From the NCBI GenBank assembly GCA_026724425.1, contig JAIUCV010000011.1, forward strand, positions 7,709,501 to 7,773,500: 64,000 nucleotides of DNA, written 5' to 3'. Position 1 is the stretch's first letter; every line of letters starts with the position of its first letter. The position numbers were made by a program, and so were the translations under genes. A model generated the notes under the pieces. That model was not told where the DNA came from. It ran no database searches and worked only from the letters and a program-made list of their open reading frames with translations. The DNA is from Erythrophleum ivorense. Lineage: Eukaryota > Streptophyta > Magnoliopsida > Fabales > Fabaceae. Below, piece by piece: positions 1 through 13,113 of the stretch.

Positions 1-3000
1 TCTCAAGACAAATATATATACATATAATAATAAAATATGAAAAGAAAAAAAAATCTGTTAGCCTAAACCTTTCCAAGCCCGCATAGTTTCATTAAGTCTC
101 TCATCCTCATCATCTTCAACTCATTAACCCAAAAATTAGGCCCAAAAAAATCAAAAATAAAAAAGATGAAAGGCCTTCCCAACGTTCATTCCTTGGGCCT
201 TTTTAATCCAACATAAAAAAATTTTAAAAATTACAAAGAGTGAAACAAACCCAAAACAAAAAATTGTGAGCCCACACCTCCCAACCCAATACCCAAAAAA
301 TAGAAGCCCAGTTTCATAACAAAAATCCCAACCATAACTGAAAAAAGAAGTGTAAAGAGAAGAGAAAACCAAACAAAGCCTAACCCAAATCCTATGGTGC
401 TAAACCCTGTCCCTTACAATCTCTCTCGGGCTCGTATTCTTCCCGGGCTCCATCAAAAACGGCAGCGGCTTCTCTCCAGTATTGGCGCGAACAGGATGAT
501 CCAGTCCTGAGACAAAGCTGCTTCATTTTATTGTTTTTTCATTTTTCATTTTTTATTTTTAAAGTTATAATATGACTTTTACTCAGGACTGGATGGTCCA
601 GTTGGCATGACGACTGGAGAGAAGCTGCGCCCATCAAAAACAGCCAAGACGTGCTGGAGAAATGGAGCAACGAACAAATCCCTGCGGATCTGTCAGCACA
701 TGTGGCTGCAAAACAGAATGGGTACGGGAAAAGTGGAAGTAATGGAGCAGAGTGAAAAGAGGTCGTGCCGAATAGTGGTGGTCCAACCGGTCAGGTACAA
801 GGAAGATCAGAAAAAACGCGTTTCAGAGAGAGTGGATTCCACGATTAAAATCGATTATTAATGGAGTCACGCGAGAGAGAGAGGGACCGAAAGAGAAGAG
901 TTCCTTTCGGATTGCAGGGAGAAAATAGAGAGGCGAGGTTCTCAGGGAAGAGATTGAGAGAAGGTTGATAGAGTTGGGGAGGAGAGACCGAGACGGTGGA
1001 TGATTCGAAGGAGAGAACAGAGCATTTTTCGATTCGATTGGAGGATTCGGAGAGAAAAGTAAACGAGGGTGAGCTCTTGGTGATTTTCGGCTGGAGATTG
1101 CTCAGTGAAAAAAAAAAGGAGGAGGAGAAGGGAGAGCTACTGGGGGCGAGGGGATAAGAGCAGAGAATCAAGGGAGAGATTGGGAAGATCGAGAAAGAAA
1201 AAAAAGAGGAGGATTTTTCTGAATTTTTTTGGTTCTGCTGAGAAAGGATTTTGGGGGAAGCCCTCTGATTTTCGAGAAAGGAGGAACAACCTCTAGCAGC
1301 CGAAGGAAGCTGATCAGAGAAGGACAGTTAGAGCCATTAGAGGGCATCTGAAACTCGTCCGAAGGAGCAAGCCTCGAGGGGTCCACGAACTGGTGAAGTA
1401 AAGTAAGAGGAGCTGTACAGAGGGAAGACAAGATGCTCCATGGGATCTTCTATTCTTTATATTTCATGCACTTTGGATAAGACGCAATATGTACTTGGAT
1501 TAGGATCTCTGATAGAATGCACAAAGGTACACAAGTGGAGTCAATTGGTTTGGACTTGCTTTTCATACACTTGAAATGTAGTGGAACGTAATGTTTAGTT
1601 GGCTGAACACAATCACACACAATAAAAAATGCTGTAAACTTGTAAATATTATTATTTTATTTTTGCTTTTTATGATCTTCGTGTGGAATATCTTATCTCT
1701 TTAGGTATGTAAAGACAACTGGAGTATCATATGTAACTGTAAAGTTTCATGGTACCGGTTGAAATTTTAGATCCTAATGACCCATAGTGAATGGATTTTG
1801 GTTTTCAAAATTATTCAAATAATTTTTTTTTCAAAAAATGAATATTGCCTTTCCTAAAATTAAGGATGTGTTTCCTTTTAAAAAATAAAAATAATAAAAT
1901 AATAAAAGGGAAAATTTTATGAAAAGTAATGACAAATTTTGTTTTTGGAGGACAGCAAATGAATTTTCTTCTAAAAAGAGGCTTAAAAAAAAGAGGGTAA
2001 GAACAATCACAAAAAAAAAGAATCACAATAAAAAAAAATAAGCAAATCAGGAATTAAAAAGATAAAAAAATTATATAATAAAAAAAAAATCATCACTCAA
2101 AAGGAAAAACCAAAAAATAAGAATAACAAAAAAAATTAGAAATCAACAAGATTTATTTTGAGAAAAAAATTTTAAAAAAAGAACCAAAAATAAAAAATAA
2201 ATAAATAATGAAAAATAATAACAATAAAAATTTTGAAAAAAAAAACAACAAAAAAGAAGAAGAACCAGAAAATAGACAAGAAATCAAATTGATAAAAACA
2301 AAGAATTAAAAAAACTAAACAAATAAAAAGATTAGAAAAATAATGATGATCAAGTAAAAAAGGGGTTAGTTGATTAGAAAATAAAAATTAAAAAAATAAT
2401 ATTAAAAGTAGGAAATGATCAAAATCAAAATCAAAAATCAAGAAAAAGAAGGGGACATAAAAATTAATCAAACAAAGAAAAAAAAGAAAATCATGATCAA
2501 AGCAAAAGCAAAAAAATAAATCAAATAAAAAAGTCAAAATCTAAACAAAAAAATATACAAAAGGGAAAAATCAAAAAGTTAAAAATTAATCACAAAATAA
2601 TAAAAAATTAAACAACTCAAAATAAAAAATAGAAAATAAAAAATATATTAAAAAATCAAAAATCAAAAAACAAATCAAAGATAAAAAAATCAAATAAAAA
2701 ATATGCATAAAGCCAAAAAATCATAAAATTCAAAAATTAAAAAAAAAATCAAACAAGGAAATTCATAAAGAAAATAATAATCATAAAAAATGAAAATCAT
2801 TGAAAAAATCAATCAAAAAATTATAAGAAAGGCAAAAATAATAAAAAAAATCAACAAAAAATGAAAAGTATAAAAAACCACTAAATAATCAAATAAAAAA
2901 ATCAAAATCATAAAATCATAAAAATTATTAAAAAAAAAGAAAGGGGGGAGAAGAGTAAAAGAGTGACACTAATTCAATTTCTGACAAATTAAAACATACA

Positions 3001-3356
3001 AATTAATTTTAAAGTCGTTTTGTTTGCAAGAGTTTGAAGTAACTTTTACTTTCTTTTTCTTTTCACAAAAAATTAAAAAAAATTAAAAATTAAAAAAAAA
3101 CAAAACAAAAATCAACTAACAATTATAATTTTTTGAGTCGAATTACATTGACTTTAATTCTTTTAATAGGGTATGTAGATTCTAAATTTTCATACAAGCT
3201 CATATTTGCTCTTATAAATAAGTTCTTTTTTTTCTTTCTATTTCCTTTTTAATTGAGTTTCTTTTCTCTATTACTACATATGATTGTTAAGAGAATTAAA
3301 ATAAAACTAAGACTATTTTATTTTTACACAATTAACTTAGAATAACCGTTTTTAAG
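1..3356 (-). mobile_element. Large AT-rich LTR-like element, left copy (inverted relative to the 47-50 kb copy)
   Basis: The reverse complement of this block aligns through its whole length with 47,250-50,345 on the plus strand, including a GC-richer leader-like part (about 370-1,450) and a strongly A-rich part (about 2,000-3,110). The match runs to base 1, so the element continues outside the window. The inner edge lies near 3,356, about 230 bases short of the start of the other copy. The short open frames here mirror those in the other copy but match no protein I know. I read it as a long LTR or non-coding retroelement, not a gene. A 171-bp MITE-like insertion interrupts this copy only. Confidence 0.7.
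461..631. mobile_element. Mutator-type MITE with 10-bp target duplication
   Basis: A 171-bp insertion is flanked by direct repeats CATCAAAAAC at 451-460 and 632-641. Its ends are imperfect terminal inverted repeats: the left end begins GGCAGCGGCTTCTCTCCAGT and the right end reads inward as GGCGCAGCTTCTCTCCAGT, with further pairing around CCAGTCCTGAG. The other copy of the host element (near 49,950) lacks the insertion and has one target-like CATCAGAAGC. A 9-11 bp TSD fits the Mutator superfamily. It has no coding capacity. Confidence 0.8.
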
Positions 3357-4439
3357 AATTATGAAAATTCAAAAAATTTATATTTTGGATATCCAAAAAA
3401 TTTGGGAAAAATTACCATTAAATAGAGCACAAAAAATGGAGGATAGTGGACCAAAGTTGTTCCCAAGGAGTGAGCCTCACTCTCCTTCATGTGTGGGGAA
3501 GTAAGAGTGCCTTTGTCCAAAATTGTCATCTTCAATCTTAGAGCTTTCATTGCAGCACTAGATTCAAAAATAACATTTTAATGGCATTTATCAACACTAA
3601 AACTTCTGAGAAGCATCAATAACTGAGATTCAAGCATTAGATTGGAGGAAAAGTGCAAAAAGATGGAGAAATACATAAGCCCCAAATCGTGCCTTGAGAA
3701 TTTTCTCTCATTGATTTACCATTAATCTAACTATTTTAGGCAATTAAAGATGTCTAAAAGTATTATAAGCTCATGAATAATGATTCCCATACAAAGAATG
3801 AAATTTAAAAACACATAAAAATGGATTACTTATGAAGAACACAAACCTGTTCTTCAAAATTTTTTTTTAAAAATTTCTCTCAATGTACAATTGAGATTAG
3901 AAACAAATAAAGAATTGGATAATAGAAAAAAAATCTCACATCATCTACACATCCAAGGAACAAATCAAAGATGAAAATTTCGCACAATAGAATCGCATTA
4001 GTAGGATATAGGCTCTCCTAAAATGAATTAGGAGATAAAGTTTAGATCATACTAAATTGATGCTATAAACCATGCTTAATGTAGAGACCCCGAGAAGTGA
4101 ATGGTAGTAGTTAGAGAGGATCAGAGTAGGGATAGGTTACAACTCATAATACTCTTAGAAGATGAGAAAGTCTGTCAATGTACTTTTTGGGTAAAAAAAA
4201 AACCCTTAACTAGTATAAAGAGGATAGCTAGTCTTAAAATGAGTTGTAGGTAAGGCCCTTGTTTTCTAAATAAGTTAATGGATAACCCAACCTATTAATA
4301 ATTATTTATGATGGATAAATCCAACTTATTTATACAATGTAAAAATACATATTAATTTTTTGATATTATTAAAATTAAAATATTTAACATTTTTCAATAA
4401 TTGATTAATGATATTCCATAATAAATTAATATTCCAACA
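3357..4439 (-). mobile_element. Ty1/copia 5' LTR and leader fragment
   Basis: Read on the minus strand, an LTR starts TGTTGGAATATT at 4,439 and ends ...CTAATTCA at about 4,024 (about 416 bp, TG...CA). A degenerate initiator-Met-type primer site (AGGAGAGCC) follows. The LTR aligns with the 3' LTR of the copia element ending near 55,583. From 4,023 to 3,357 is untranslated leader and possibly the first gag codons, including a 63-codon open frame at 3,359-3,550. The fragment is cut at 3,356 by the large AT-rich element, and the rest of its internal region is not in the window. Confidence 0.6.
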
Positions 4440-4489
4440 ATATACCACTTAGATAGTAGTAATCAATTGTTAAATAAAAAAAGAATAGA

Positions 4490-6770
4490 TTAATAATATT
4501 GATCTTCTATTATCTTGTGTCTTTGGTGTCTATATCTTTTGAGTTGTGTTGAGTCTTACATGATTAGTGTGTTAAGTCTTAGTCTTTGCATTGCATCTTG
4601 CATATTTTCATCTTAGATATTCAGTTACTGGTAATTAGAATAACCTTGGATACTAATATCTAAATAATGTATATAATCATAAAGAGCTTGTACATAGAGA
4701 AAATATCAAAAAATTATAAAATATAAATAATCACAATCCTTGTTGAAACCATCTATAACGATCATTTTATTACTTATTTGACTAATGCATTTGTTAACTT
4801 ACGTATATCTATTTTAATCACATCATATGTTGAATAACACCTTTTCACTTGTGACGCCTGGCAAAATTAAAAATCATAGCTGCCTAAGATTTTTCATCAA
4901 TTGAACACCTAACAATATGTTGATGCTATAGTTATAGCTAAGATAAAATTATCTCAATGATCATTCTAGAATAAGTGCCCTTTGCTACTAAAGTACCAAG
5001 TGACTCAGAGGACAAATGATCATAAGTCAAGTTTCAGACATGACCGAATTGCTAGTCAACCCACTTTGAGCCCAGTATACCTAAGGCTTATAATTACTTC
5101 TGAACTCTTACAACTGTAATTTGAAAAAAAAAAATTGAGGGTCAGCCACTACTTCATGACTGATCATTAGCCGCATAAGGTGCTGCGCTTCTCAAACACT
5201 AGCTTAGTCGGACATAATTGCTCAACCACCTCTGATCAATTACACAAATGACTATCATTCTTGTCTATAAATAAGGGATTGCCTTCAATCCAAATATGCG
5301 TACTTGAACCTTGCTATTACTCTGACAAATTATTATTAGAATCCTTCTAACTAAAGTATCAAATGTGCAAACCAAAGTCTCACTCCCTTAATTTTGCTTT
5401 GCCTGTTGGTTCTCTTCGTTATGACTTTAGCAATCAATCTAGCAAATCAATCATAAAATCTCAGAAATAGTTTATCAGCTAACATCTCCAATTTATTTAT
5501 TGACTGAAAATTGTCCATTTCTCTATCCATTCATTTTAGGAGTTTTCACCAAAAAAAAAAAAAAAAGAGTCATTGACCTCTAATTCATGGGCGTGGCTCT
5601 TTTTTTCTTTTTTAAGTTTATCATCTTGTGCGGTTTTTCTTCCAATTTTTAAATTTCATCTTGTTTAATTAATTGACTTAATTATCATCTGATTGTTTTT
5701 TATTTTATGTTATATAATCACAAAGGGCTAATCAAATGAATATAGCCCTTTAAGAACACAAAACAAACGATATATATATATATATGTTCTGTTTGCGAGA
5801 AATAATAACACCTATAAAAAATAGACTAATATAGACCTATCTAAACAACAAATATTATAAACCAAAATTGAATAGAAACAATGACTTCAAACTCCTTGTT
5901 ATTAATATTAGAACACTAAACATTTTTTATCTTAAATATATATGTAACAAAAAGGACCATTTTTCCTTAATTATAAATATATAGTGATGAGATCTACACT
6001 GATATTATAATTAGATTAACAATTTCTGACCTTCATACATAGTTTCAAGTACTTTGACAATTGTGATCAACTTGCAGACTCAACGGATGGGAGAATTGAC
6101 AAATGAGGCTGAATTATCACCTTGTCACACCCAAAAAAAAAAAAAAAAGAAAAGAAAGAAAAGAACAAATGATGAAGTTATTTCATTACCTAACCCTTAT
6201 CTAGAATCAGCATTATAATATGAATTAATATAAACCCAATATAACTGCATTAATCTAATTATTTTAAGCCTTTCACTGACTATAAATCAGTAATCATCTT
6301 ATTTTCTGCATTGTAGGGTCACCTGTGAAATCGTACATGGAGTATCAACTATCATCAGTTTCTTTTTCTTTTTTTAATTTTTTTTCTCAATCAATAACTA
6401 TATATCCTCCGTTAATATTTGAAGAATGGTAATAACACAGTAACGAGACAAACATTTTTAACCCTCAAAGTATACTTCCTCTCAATTTAATCTCTTAAAG
6501 TCGTAACATCTCGTATTTAGTATTTCAAAAAGTATTCTTCCAATTTTATCTTTATATCAAACCTCGTTAATAAATAATTAATAAAAATAGATGATATAAT
6601 ATAATGCAAAACTGATATGATCATTCAGTTTCCCAAAAAAAAAAAAAACTGATATGATCATTATGTGTTCTCCTAATCCTAAAAGTGACATATAACTCAA
6701 ATTTTGGTATGCTCTATAATCACTTAATCACCCACCCATTTTCAATGCCAGGTTTCAAGGTTAACTAAGC
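4490..6770. repeat. Upstream flank of OMT copy A (distal part of inverted duplication arm A)
   Basis: This non-coding block is the inverted counterpart of about 58,700-60,885, upstream of OMT copy B. Shared stretches include the text around 4,500-4,640 (against 60,680-60,880) and around 6,560-6,770 (against 58,720-58,960). I see no coding potential. The block ends where a CACTA-like element separates it from the proximal promoter of copy A. Confidence 0.75.
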
Positions 6771-7392
6771 ATTTACTACAAAAAACACTTAAAAAAAAAG
6801 ATAATTTAGCTATGGTGTCTTTGTTGTGGCTTCCATATTTACAACTATGACAAGTCGTAATTACAGTTTTCTTAACTATAATTAGAACCAATGTCTTAAC
6901 TATAATTTTGGATAAAATTATGGTTAAGACTAGTCCTAACCACAATTTTTAAAAACCATAGTTAGGACACGAATGAAAAAATTTTAACTTATCGTCTTCC
7001 TTCCTTGATAAACCCCTTAATTTTCATTTTAGCTTTAATAGCCCTTTCTCCTAAAAAATTTCTCACTCTCCTTACCATGTTGTTGTGCATGGTCCATGTC
7101 GCCGATGACAAAGAAGGCTGACAAAGTCTAACCCTACGTCTGTTCTAAGAGTTTGCTGTTGTTGGTGCCTTGTTCAAAGTGACCTTTTTTTCAACGCTAA
7201 TCTCGCTTTATTATTTGCTTAAAGGTAAGGTACTTTTTTTCTTACTTTTCATATCTAGATTTCATGCACCTCATCTCACTAACCTTCTTCTATTGTGGCT
7301 TTTGATTTCTTTTTATTTTTCATACTCTTTTATTTGTCTAATTCAAGCGTATTTAAGCAAGTAGTTTGGACTCAACCTATCATTTGTGTAGG

Positions 7393-7880
7393 AAGAAGCA
7401 ATTGTAGAGAAGCTTAGAGCAAAAAGGGAAGAGAAGCAATTGATGGTATAAGACATAACATTAGATCTAAGGCTAAGAGAAAAGTTTGACAATAATGTAA
7501 GTATGAGATTAGGGATTAATTATTTTTTGCAATAATTACACATAATTTTTTTTGAGCTGGGTCACTTCTTTGTTGTTGGTTCAGAGGATAACGCATAGAA
7601 TTGTTATGTAATTACATTTTATCTATTGCTTTCATATAATATCAATTAAACGTATTATTACTTTGTGCAGTAATTCTTATGTTATGTAATTGCATTTTCT
7701 TTGATTAAATTAGTTGCCAGTGAGGAAATGGCTGCTCTTAATTTGAATATTTCTTACTCTATCTTTGAAATATCATTGAATGAGGATGATAGATCTTTGC
7801 GCAAGTTAGATACAATGGTTGAATTGTGCCATTGCCATTTTTTGGTCATATTGTTGACAATGGGATATGGTAAATAATTT
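7393..7880 (+). pseudogene. Exon-like segments inside the CACTA-like element, plus strand
   Basis: A polypyrimidine/TGTGTAG acceptor precedes an open segment at about 7,393-7,447 reading EEAIVEKLRAKREEKQLM, closed by a GTATAA donor. Another open segment begins after a GCCAG acceptor near 7,721 and reads EEMAALNLNISYS onward for about 50 codons to a stop near 7,880. Both look like exons of a captured gene, charged and coil-like in the first case. I do not recognise the family, and nothing shows that the two segments were spliced together. Confidence 0.3.
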
Positions 7881-9049
7881 GTATTATGCATTCATGTATA
7901 ATGCTACAAATTTATATGGTTTAGCAAGAAGCTTAAGCTTGTAACAGGTGACTCTATTGGTGTGGTAACAAACTTATTATGTAAGTATTCAAGCATGTGT
8001 CAAGTACTATCTTTCTCTTGTATATGGTTATAAGTATTCAAGCATGTATCACATGGATGATTTGTCATTTATTACATATTCTTGCATTTCCTTTTTAATT
8101 GATACTTCTAACTTGAAATCGAGCCATTGTATCTACATTTTATTTTAGAGTATAGTTCATTTTTTTCCTACCTCAAAAACACATTTGATAATTGACTGAT
8201 AAAATGTTAATTTGTAGCATCCTAGCTCTTATTGGAATGATTAATTTAAAATCTCCTTGTTGGCTAAAAAGTTTTGGCTTGTATTAGCTAATTTGACATG
8301 AGACTTCTTTTCTTGATCTCTAAATGATGAAAACTATCATGAGCTAAACTATAACAAAGCTTCATTGTCATAGTTACACTAATAAAGATCAACTTTGTTC
8401 TTTCTCTTGCACTTTGAATTCCCTTATAATGAATTCTTCCCTTCGATGAAACATTTACTTTAATGATTGCTCGCATTTTGAACTTGCAAATATGAGTGTT
8501 TATGGATATTATAGTGTTTGATGAAGCTTAGATGAATTATTCACTTTGGATATCCTTTTTCCCATTGCACTTTCTTGCTATCTATAGTTGCTTTGTGCTT
8601 CATGCTTGTATTTATCTAATTTTCATGGCCTATGGATATAAGCTTAATGTTTATGAATATAAGTACATAGAATGACAAGCTTCTTCACATTATTTTTTGA
8701 CCTTATATGATGAAAATTTCCTAAACTATGAACAATTGTCAAAATGAGGCTTTTATGTTATAAGGATTTATTATGTCTTATAAGTTTGAAAGTTAGAACC
8801 AAACAAACTTCCTTCCAATTTGAAATAATATAGGCTGTGAATTTTATGAGAGGTTGGACTTGGATTGTCCTTTGCTCTCATATGCACCAAATGGCAATTT
8901 CTTATCCTTGAGTCTTGACTTGTACATTTCAATCCTTAGTTCATTTTTTAATTGCATTTTCAGTTCAATTTTCTCCTTATTTTAATTTCAAGCTTGTTAT
9001 TTGAAAATATATTTATAATAAAAGCAAATGGTGGCCACTACAATGTACA

Positions 9050-9540
9050 AGCTATTAGATTTCTTTTAACCATAGATAAGCCTTGGTTTGACCATAGTTA
9101 AACCATGGTTTAACTATAATTTTTTAAATCATGTTTAAACCACAAGATAATCGTAGTTTTGGAAAATTACAGTAAAATCAGTTGTTTGCAGATAGATCTA
9201 CTATGATTAAGCCCTTAATTGTGGTGAAAATTACAACTAGACCCAAAAATAACCGCAACTAGGACCTTTTTTTTATAGTGAAAAAATAAGTCTTAATTGT
9301 GTTTGTTTTTTTTTGTTGCTAACTACAGTTTTAAAAACAGTGATTGAATAATCTGTAGAGAGAGGCTTAATAGTAGTTTTTATTAATAGCAATTACATTG
9401 TGGTTTAATTGCGGTTAAACCAAACCTTGGTTTAATTGTGATTGTTGAAAATCATGTTTAAATCATATCGTGGAGGTTTTAGCCACAGTTTAAACCGTTG
9501 CTAAAGCTTTTTTGAAAAAAATTCCTTGGTTATAATTATT
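9050..9540. repeat. Internal cluster of CACTA subterminal-type repeats
   Basis: The stretch is packed with variants of AACCATAGTTAAACC, TTAATTGTGG and CCGCAACTA, the motifs found at the two ends of the surrounding element. One part ends CCGCAACTAGGACC followed by a T-run and TATAGTG at about 9,281, which resembles the right end of a CACTA element. It may mark an end of a nested or fused second element. Confidence 0.5.
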
Positions 9541-10637
9541 CGTTTCCTTCAAAGAGTAAAATATGCAAATTCCTTGAGTTTAAAAGAGAGCTATGCAAAC
9601 ATACAAGGAGAAGAAAAGTTCATTAATATATTATGATTCCATCCACACATTAAAAGACCAACCTTACAAAAGAAAGGAGCATTAAGATTTAATTTCCAAA
9701 TCCTTGAAGAAAATCTCTAGAATCCTTTTAGATCCATGCCATGGAACATATTACTAATCTGAATCAAGCTTAAACAATCCCATGGATATGATAAAACTGC
9801 TATAACAAATAGTCCTCATCAATCTCAAGATTCTCAACAAATATTGTAGCCACATAAGCTAAGTTACTAAGCATAACAAGATGGAGATGGAGACCGCAAT
9901 TTCAAAGAGCCACCACATGGGCATAAACAAATCAACAAATCAAAAGAATGGTTCCAACATTTCAGCATTCAAATTAGGGTAAAAGGCAAGGCAGTATTTT
10001 CCCTAAACAATTTATAAATACCCAATCCACAATGACATAGCCATACACGAAATAAGAATTTCTCAAGACAATCAATTTATTTTCCTTAAACAATGGAAAA
10101 AATTTCACAAGATGCTAAAAGCTGAATAACAGTCAGTAAATTAAAAATTTATACCCAAACCATGAAAATGACATGAAAAAGGAAAACAAACCACCAGAGC
10201 AAAAATTTAGCAGGCAAAACGAGAAACTATTTCTAGTGAGCACATTTAATCCATCTCATTTAATCTTATGACTTCAATCATGCCAACTGAAATGCTCAAC
10301 AACAATGCAAAACACTTTAATGCATAACAGATCATCTAGTTAAAAGGTGGGATAGAAATAAAAGGAAAGCCGCATAATGAACACAAGGTTGCCTAGCAGC
10401 CATCTCGTTTAGTTATATGACTTTAATCATGCCAAGTGAAATCCTCAACACTTCAATTCAAACTAACCAACGCCCAATTAGCTATTAAAAGGAATAAAAT
10501 TTATGAAGGAATCAAGAAAAACACAAAGCACTTCTAACTAATTTTCATTACTTTTAAATTTATTTCTTTTCTTTTTTATAAATGGTGCTGTAGATTATTC
10601 AAGTATGATGAAAAAACAAGAATACGCATTGAGCAAT

Positions 10638-13113
10638 TCAATTTCTGCGAAGCTGAACAATGGCCTGATGCAAACTTCCCATTAGCATATCCACCATGGC
10701 TGTAACTTGATTAATGCTAATGAAAGAATTCAAATTCGAAAATTGTATTCACACACACACACATACTGGATTATCGGTTGCAACAATCCTCATACATATG
10801 CAATTAATCCTATTTGTCAGCTCCATAGCTAATATAACAAACTCTTTCTTAGTAAGTTTTTAGAAAATTAATTCAATTTTCAACACCTCTGCACAAAACC
10901 AATAAGTCTCCATATGGCATTTGTCTGTACTTTCCCTTTCATAGGGGAGAAGAGGATATACTTACCTAGGCTCACCAGTCATGTCATATCTAGAGATCTT
11001 TAACTAATCAAATGCTTATAAGAACCAACAAAGTTAAAATAGATTATTAGGGAAGATTTGAAAATCATGAGCATCTGCAAAAGGGTAAAGGTAATTTTAA
11101 TTTGCAAATTTCCTCCCCTTTCAAATAGAGAGAACCGGTTCACACTTTCCAAGCATTTTTGTTTCTGCTTCTAATTTTTACTTTTGAATGTCAAGCCCTA
11201 TTGATATCCGAATAGCATATCAAATTAAAATTCAACTAGAAATAATACATCAAGTTCATTTCTATCTACAAGTGTTTAAAACAACAAATAGCATAGCAAA
11301 CCTCATTAATATCCTAAAGCTCAGCTAGAAAATTTCAAAACAAATAATTATAATGATCCTAACTTTTTCCTTTTCTATATTTCGCTTTTCTCCAACTTTC
11401 TTCTTCCCCAAACATAACAAATAATTAAGGAAAAGAAAAAGCACATTTCCAATTAAGGTTTAAAGCAAGTTTTTTTTTCTTATTAGATTCTTTTCCTTTT
11501 TATAAATTCTTAATTTGTGGCAAAAGCAGCAAACTGCAGAGAATCTAGTCATACTAATATTAATATTTAATCTAAAAGTTGACATCTCATTTAAATCATG
11601 CTAAGAGTAATTATAATTACTAAAATAATATTTGTTCAAGACTCAAATCTTATGAATAGAAGCAACACAAAGTCCCTCTTGCATAAACAAAAACTTTCAA
11701 AATAGCGCACACACCTATCCCTCTTTTATTTTAAGAAGCAAATCTTTAACTCAATCTTCAGCATGTTGCACTTGACAACCAAAGATAGGCTTTGTCAACA
11801 ATAATTGGTGCTTCATAAAGTTATTACTAGCCCAAACAAGCAAAAAGTGCATACTTAGCATTAGCATGACAATTTCATATTCAGATATGAATATTCCTTT
11901 TGAGGATGGGAGAATTGTATAGAACATGAGAGAAAGAGATAGCACTTACACCATAAGTAGCCAAAATTTAATTCATGTAGGAAATATCAGTTTCAAATTG
12001 CATGGAATTTACAGCATTCAAGCGCCATAAACTAAATAAATAAAGTGACCAGGATGAACCTGTCACTCAAATAGATTAAACTTTAAACCATTGCTTTAAA
12101 AAATGTTGACCAAGATGAACATTACAAGATAACAAGTTCTTAAAGTTAGACTTCAAATCTACAGAAGTTCAGTGAAAGATCAATCTAATCAAATATGTTT
12201 ATAATGCAATATAAAAGCCATGTAGCCAAATTGCAACTCCGTCAATTTCTGGTAGAAGAGAATACCTATAGGTTCTCATTTCCTCTATCAATGGATTTTT
12301 TTTTTCTCCATTTATAATTGTTTTCGTCGGATATGCGAAACATCAGATTATGATAAATCATTGAAGCCATATATATTAGTCTACCTTGGCTTCGTTATAA
12401 GGATCTACAGTCAGAGCTGTTTTCCTATCTTGTTCAATTTGGATCAAGGGATTTACATTTCAGTTGTTACCAACTGCAGCCTTTGTTTTTTCTAGCTTGA
12501 ACTCCCTGTTGTTAAAAAAAAATTATTCCCCTTCAAGCCTATAAAATTTCCAAGTTCCAACTAAGTTAGAGATCAAACTTGGAATTAAACTTTTTCTTCT
12601 TGTCACAAACTAAAGGAGAATCATTTTTCTAATGAGATAAAAATATTAAAACAAATAGAAAACTCATGGATAATTTTGTGAATAAATTACCTCAGACTAA
12701 TAGCAACACTTTTTACATTAAGGAGCTTGCTGATTTCGTTACTTAAATTGGAATTCCCATCCAACCCAACTCCTTAAAACCAAAAAGAAGGAATGAAAAC
12801 ATGATTGCAAACCACGAATCAAATATGGAAAAAAGGGAAAATGGAGAAAAGATTTTCAGTGCAAACCACGAATCGAATCACAGCCCTTCAAAGAATCATC
12901 TTGTTGGTTGAGAGAGAGAGAGCAAAGGGCAAGGGGTTGAAAGAGAACGTGGAAGAATAGTGTCAGCAGCGATAGCTTGAGGGTCTCACAGGCGGCAAAC
13001 GATGCTCTCAACAACGGCTCCACATTGGACAAATGGCGATGAGGTCTCCACTCATTAGGGCAAACGTTGCTAGAATTTTTGGGTACAAGCATATCTGATT
13101 TAGGAGAGGCCAA
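10638..13113 (-). pseudogene. Captured multi-exon gene fragment of unknown family
   Basis: Three short minus-strand segments have canonical AG/GT borders and mutually consistent phase: 12,691-12,772 (82 nt), 12,471-12,505 (35 nt) and 12,385-12,416 (32 nt). Conceptually they include the strings LSNEISKLLNVKSVAISL, EFKLEKTKAAV and ALTVDPYNEAK without a stop. Upstream, 12,856-13,113 is an 85-codon open frame beginning MASPKSDMLVPKNSS that could supply the first exon. Downstream, 10,638-10,699 starts after a TTACAG acceptor, reads MVDMLMGSLHQAIVQLR and stops, so it could be the last exon. Three consecutive phase matches are unlikely by chance. I cannot name the protein. Its position inside the CACTA-like element suggests gene capture. 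Whether it is expressed cannot be seen. Confidence 0.5.

Noticed and set aside
607..861. 84-codon plus-strand open frame in the left AT-rich element
   Set aside because: It crosses the border of a MITE insertion, and its counterpart in the other copy is on the opposite reading with different text. It is an open frame in non-coding element DNA.
845..1431. Overlapping serine-rich open frames (845-1,171 minus, 1,168-1,431 minus) and their mirrors at 49,201-49,743
   Set aside because: They arise from the pyrimidine-rich leader of the large element. The two copies differ by frameshifts, so protein-level selection is not supported.
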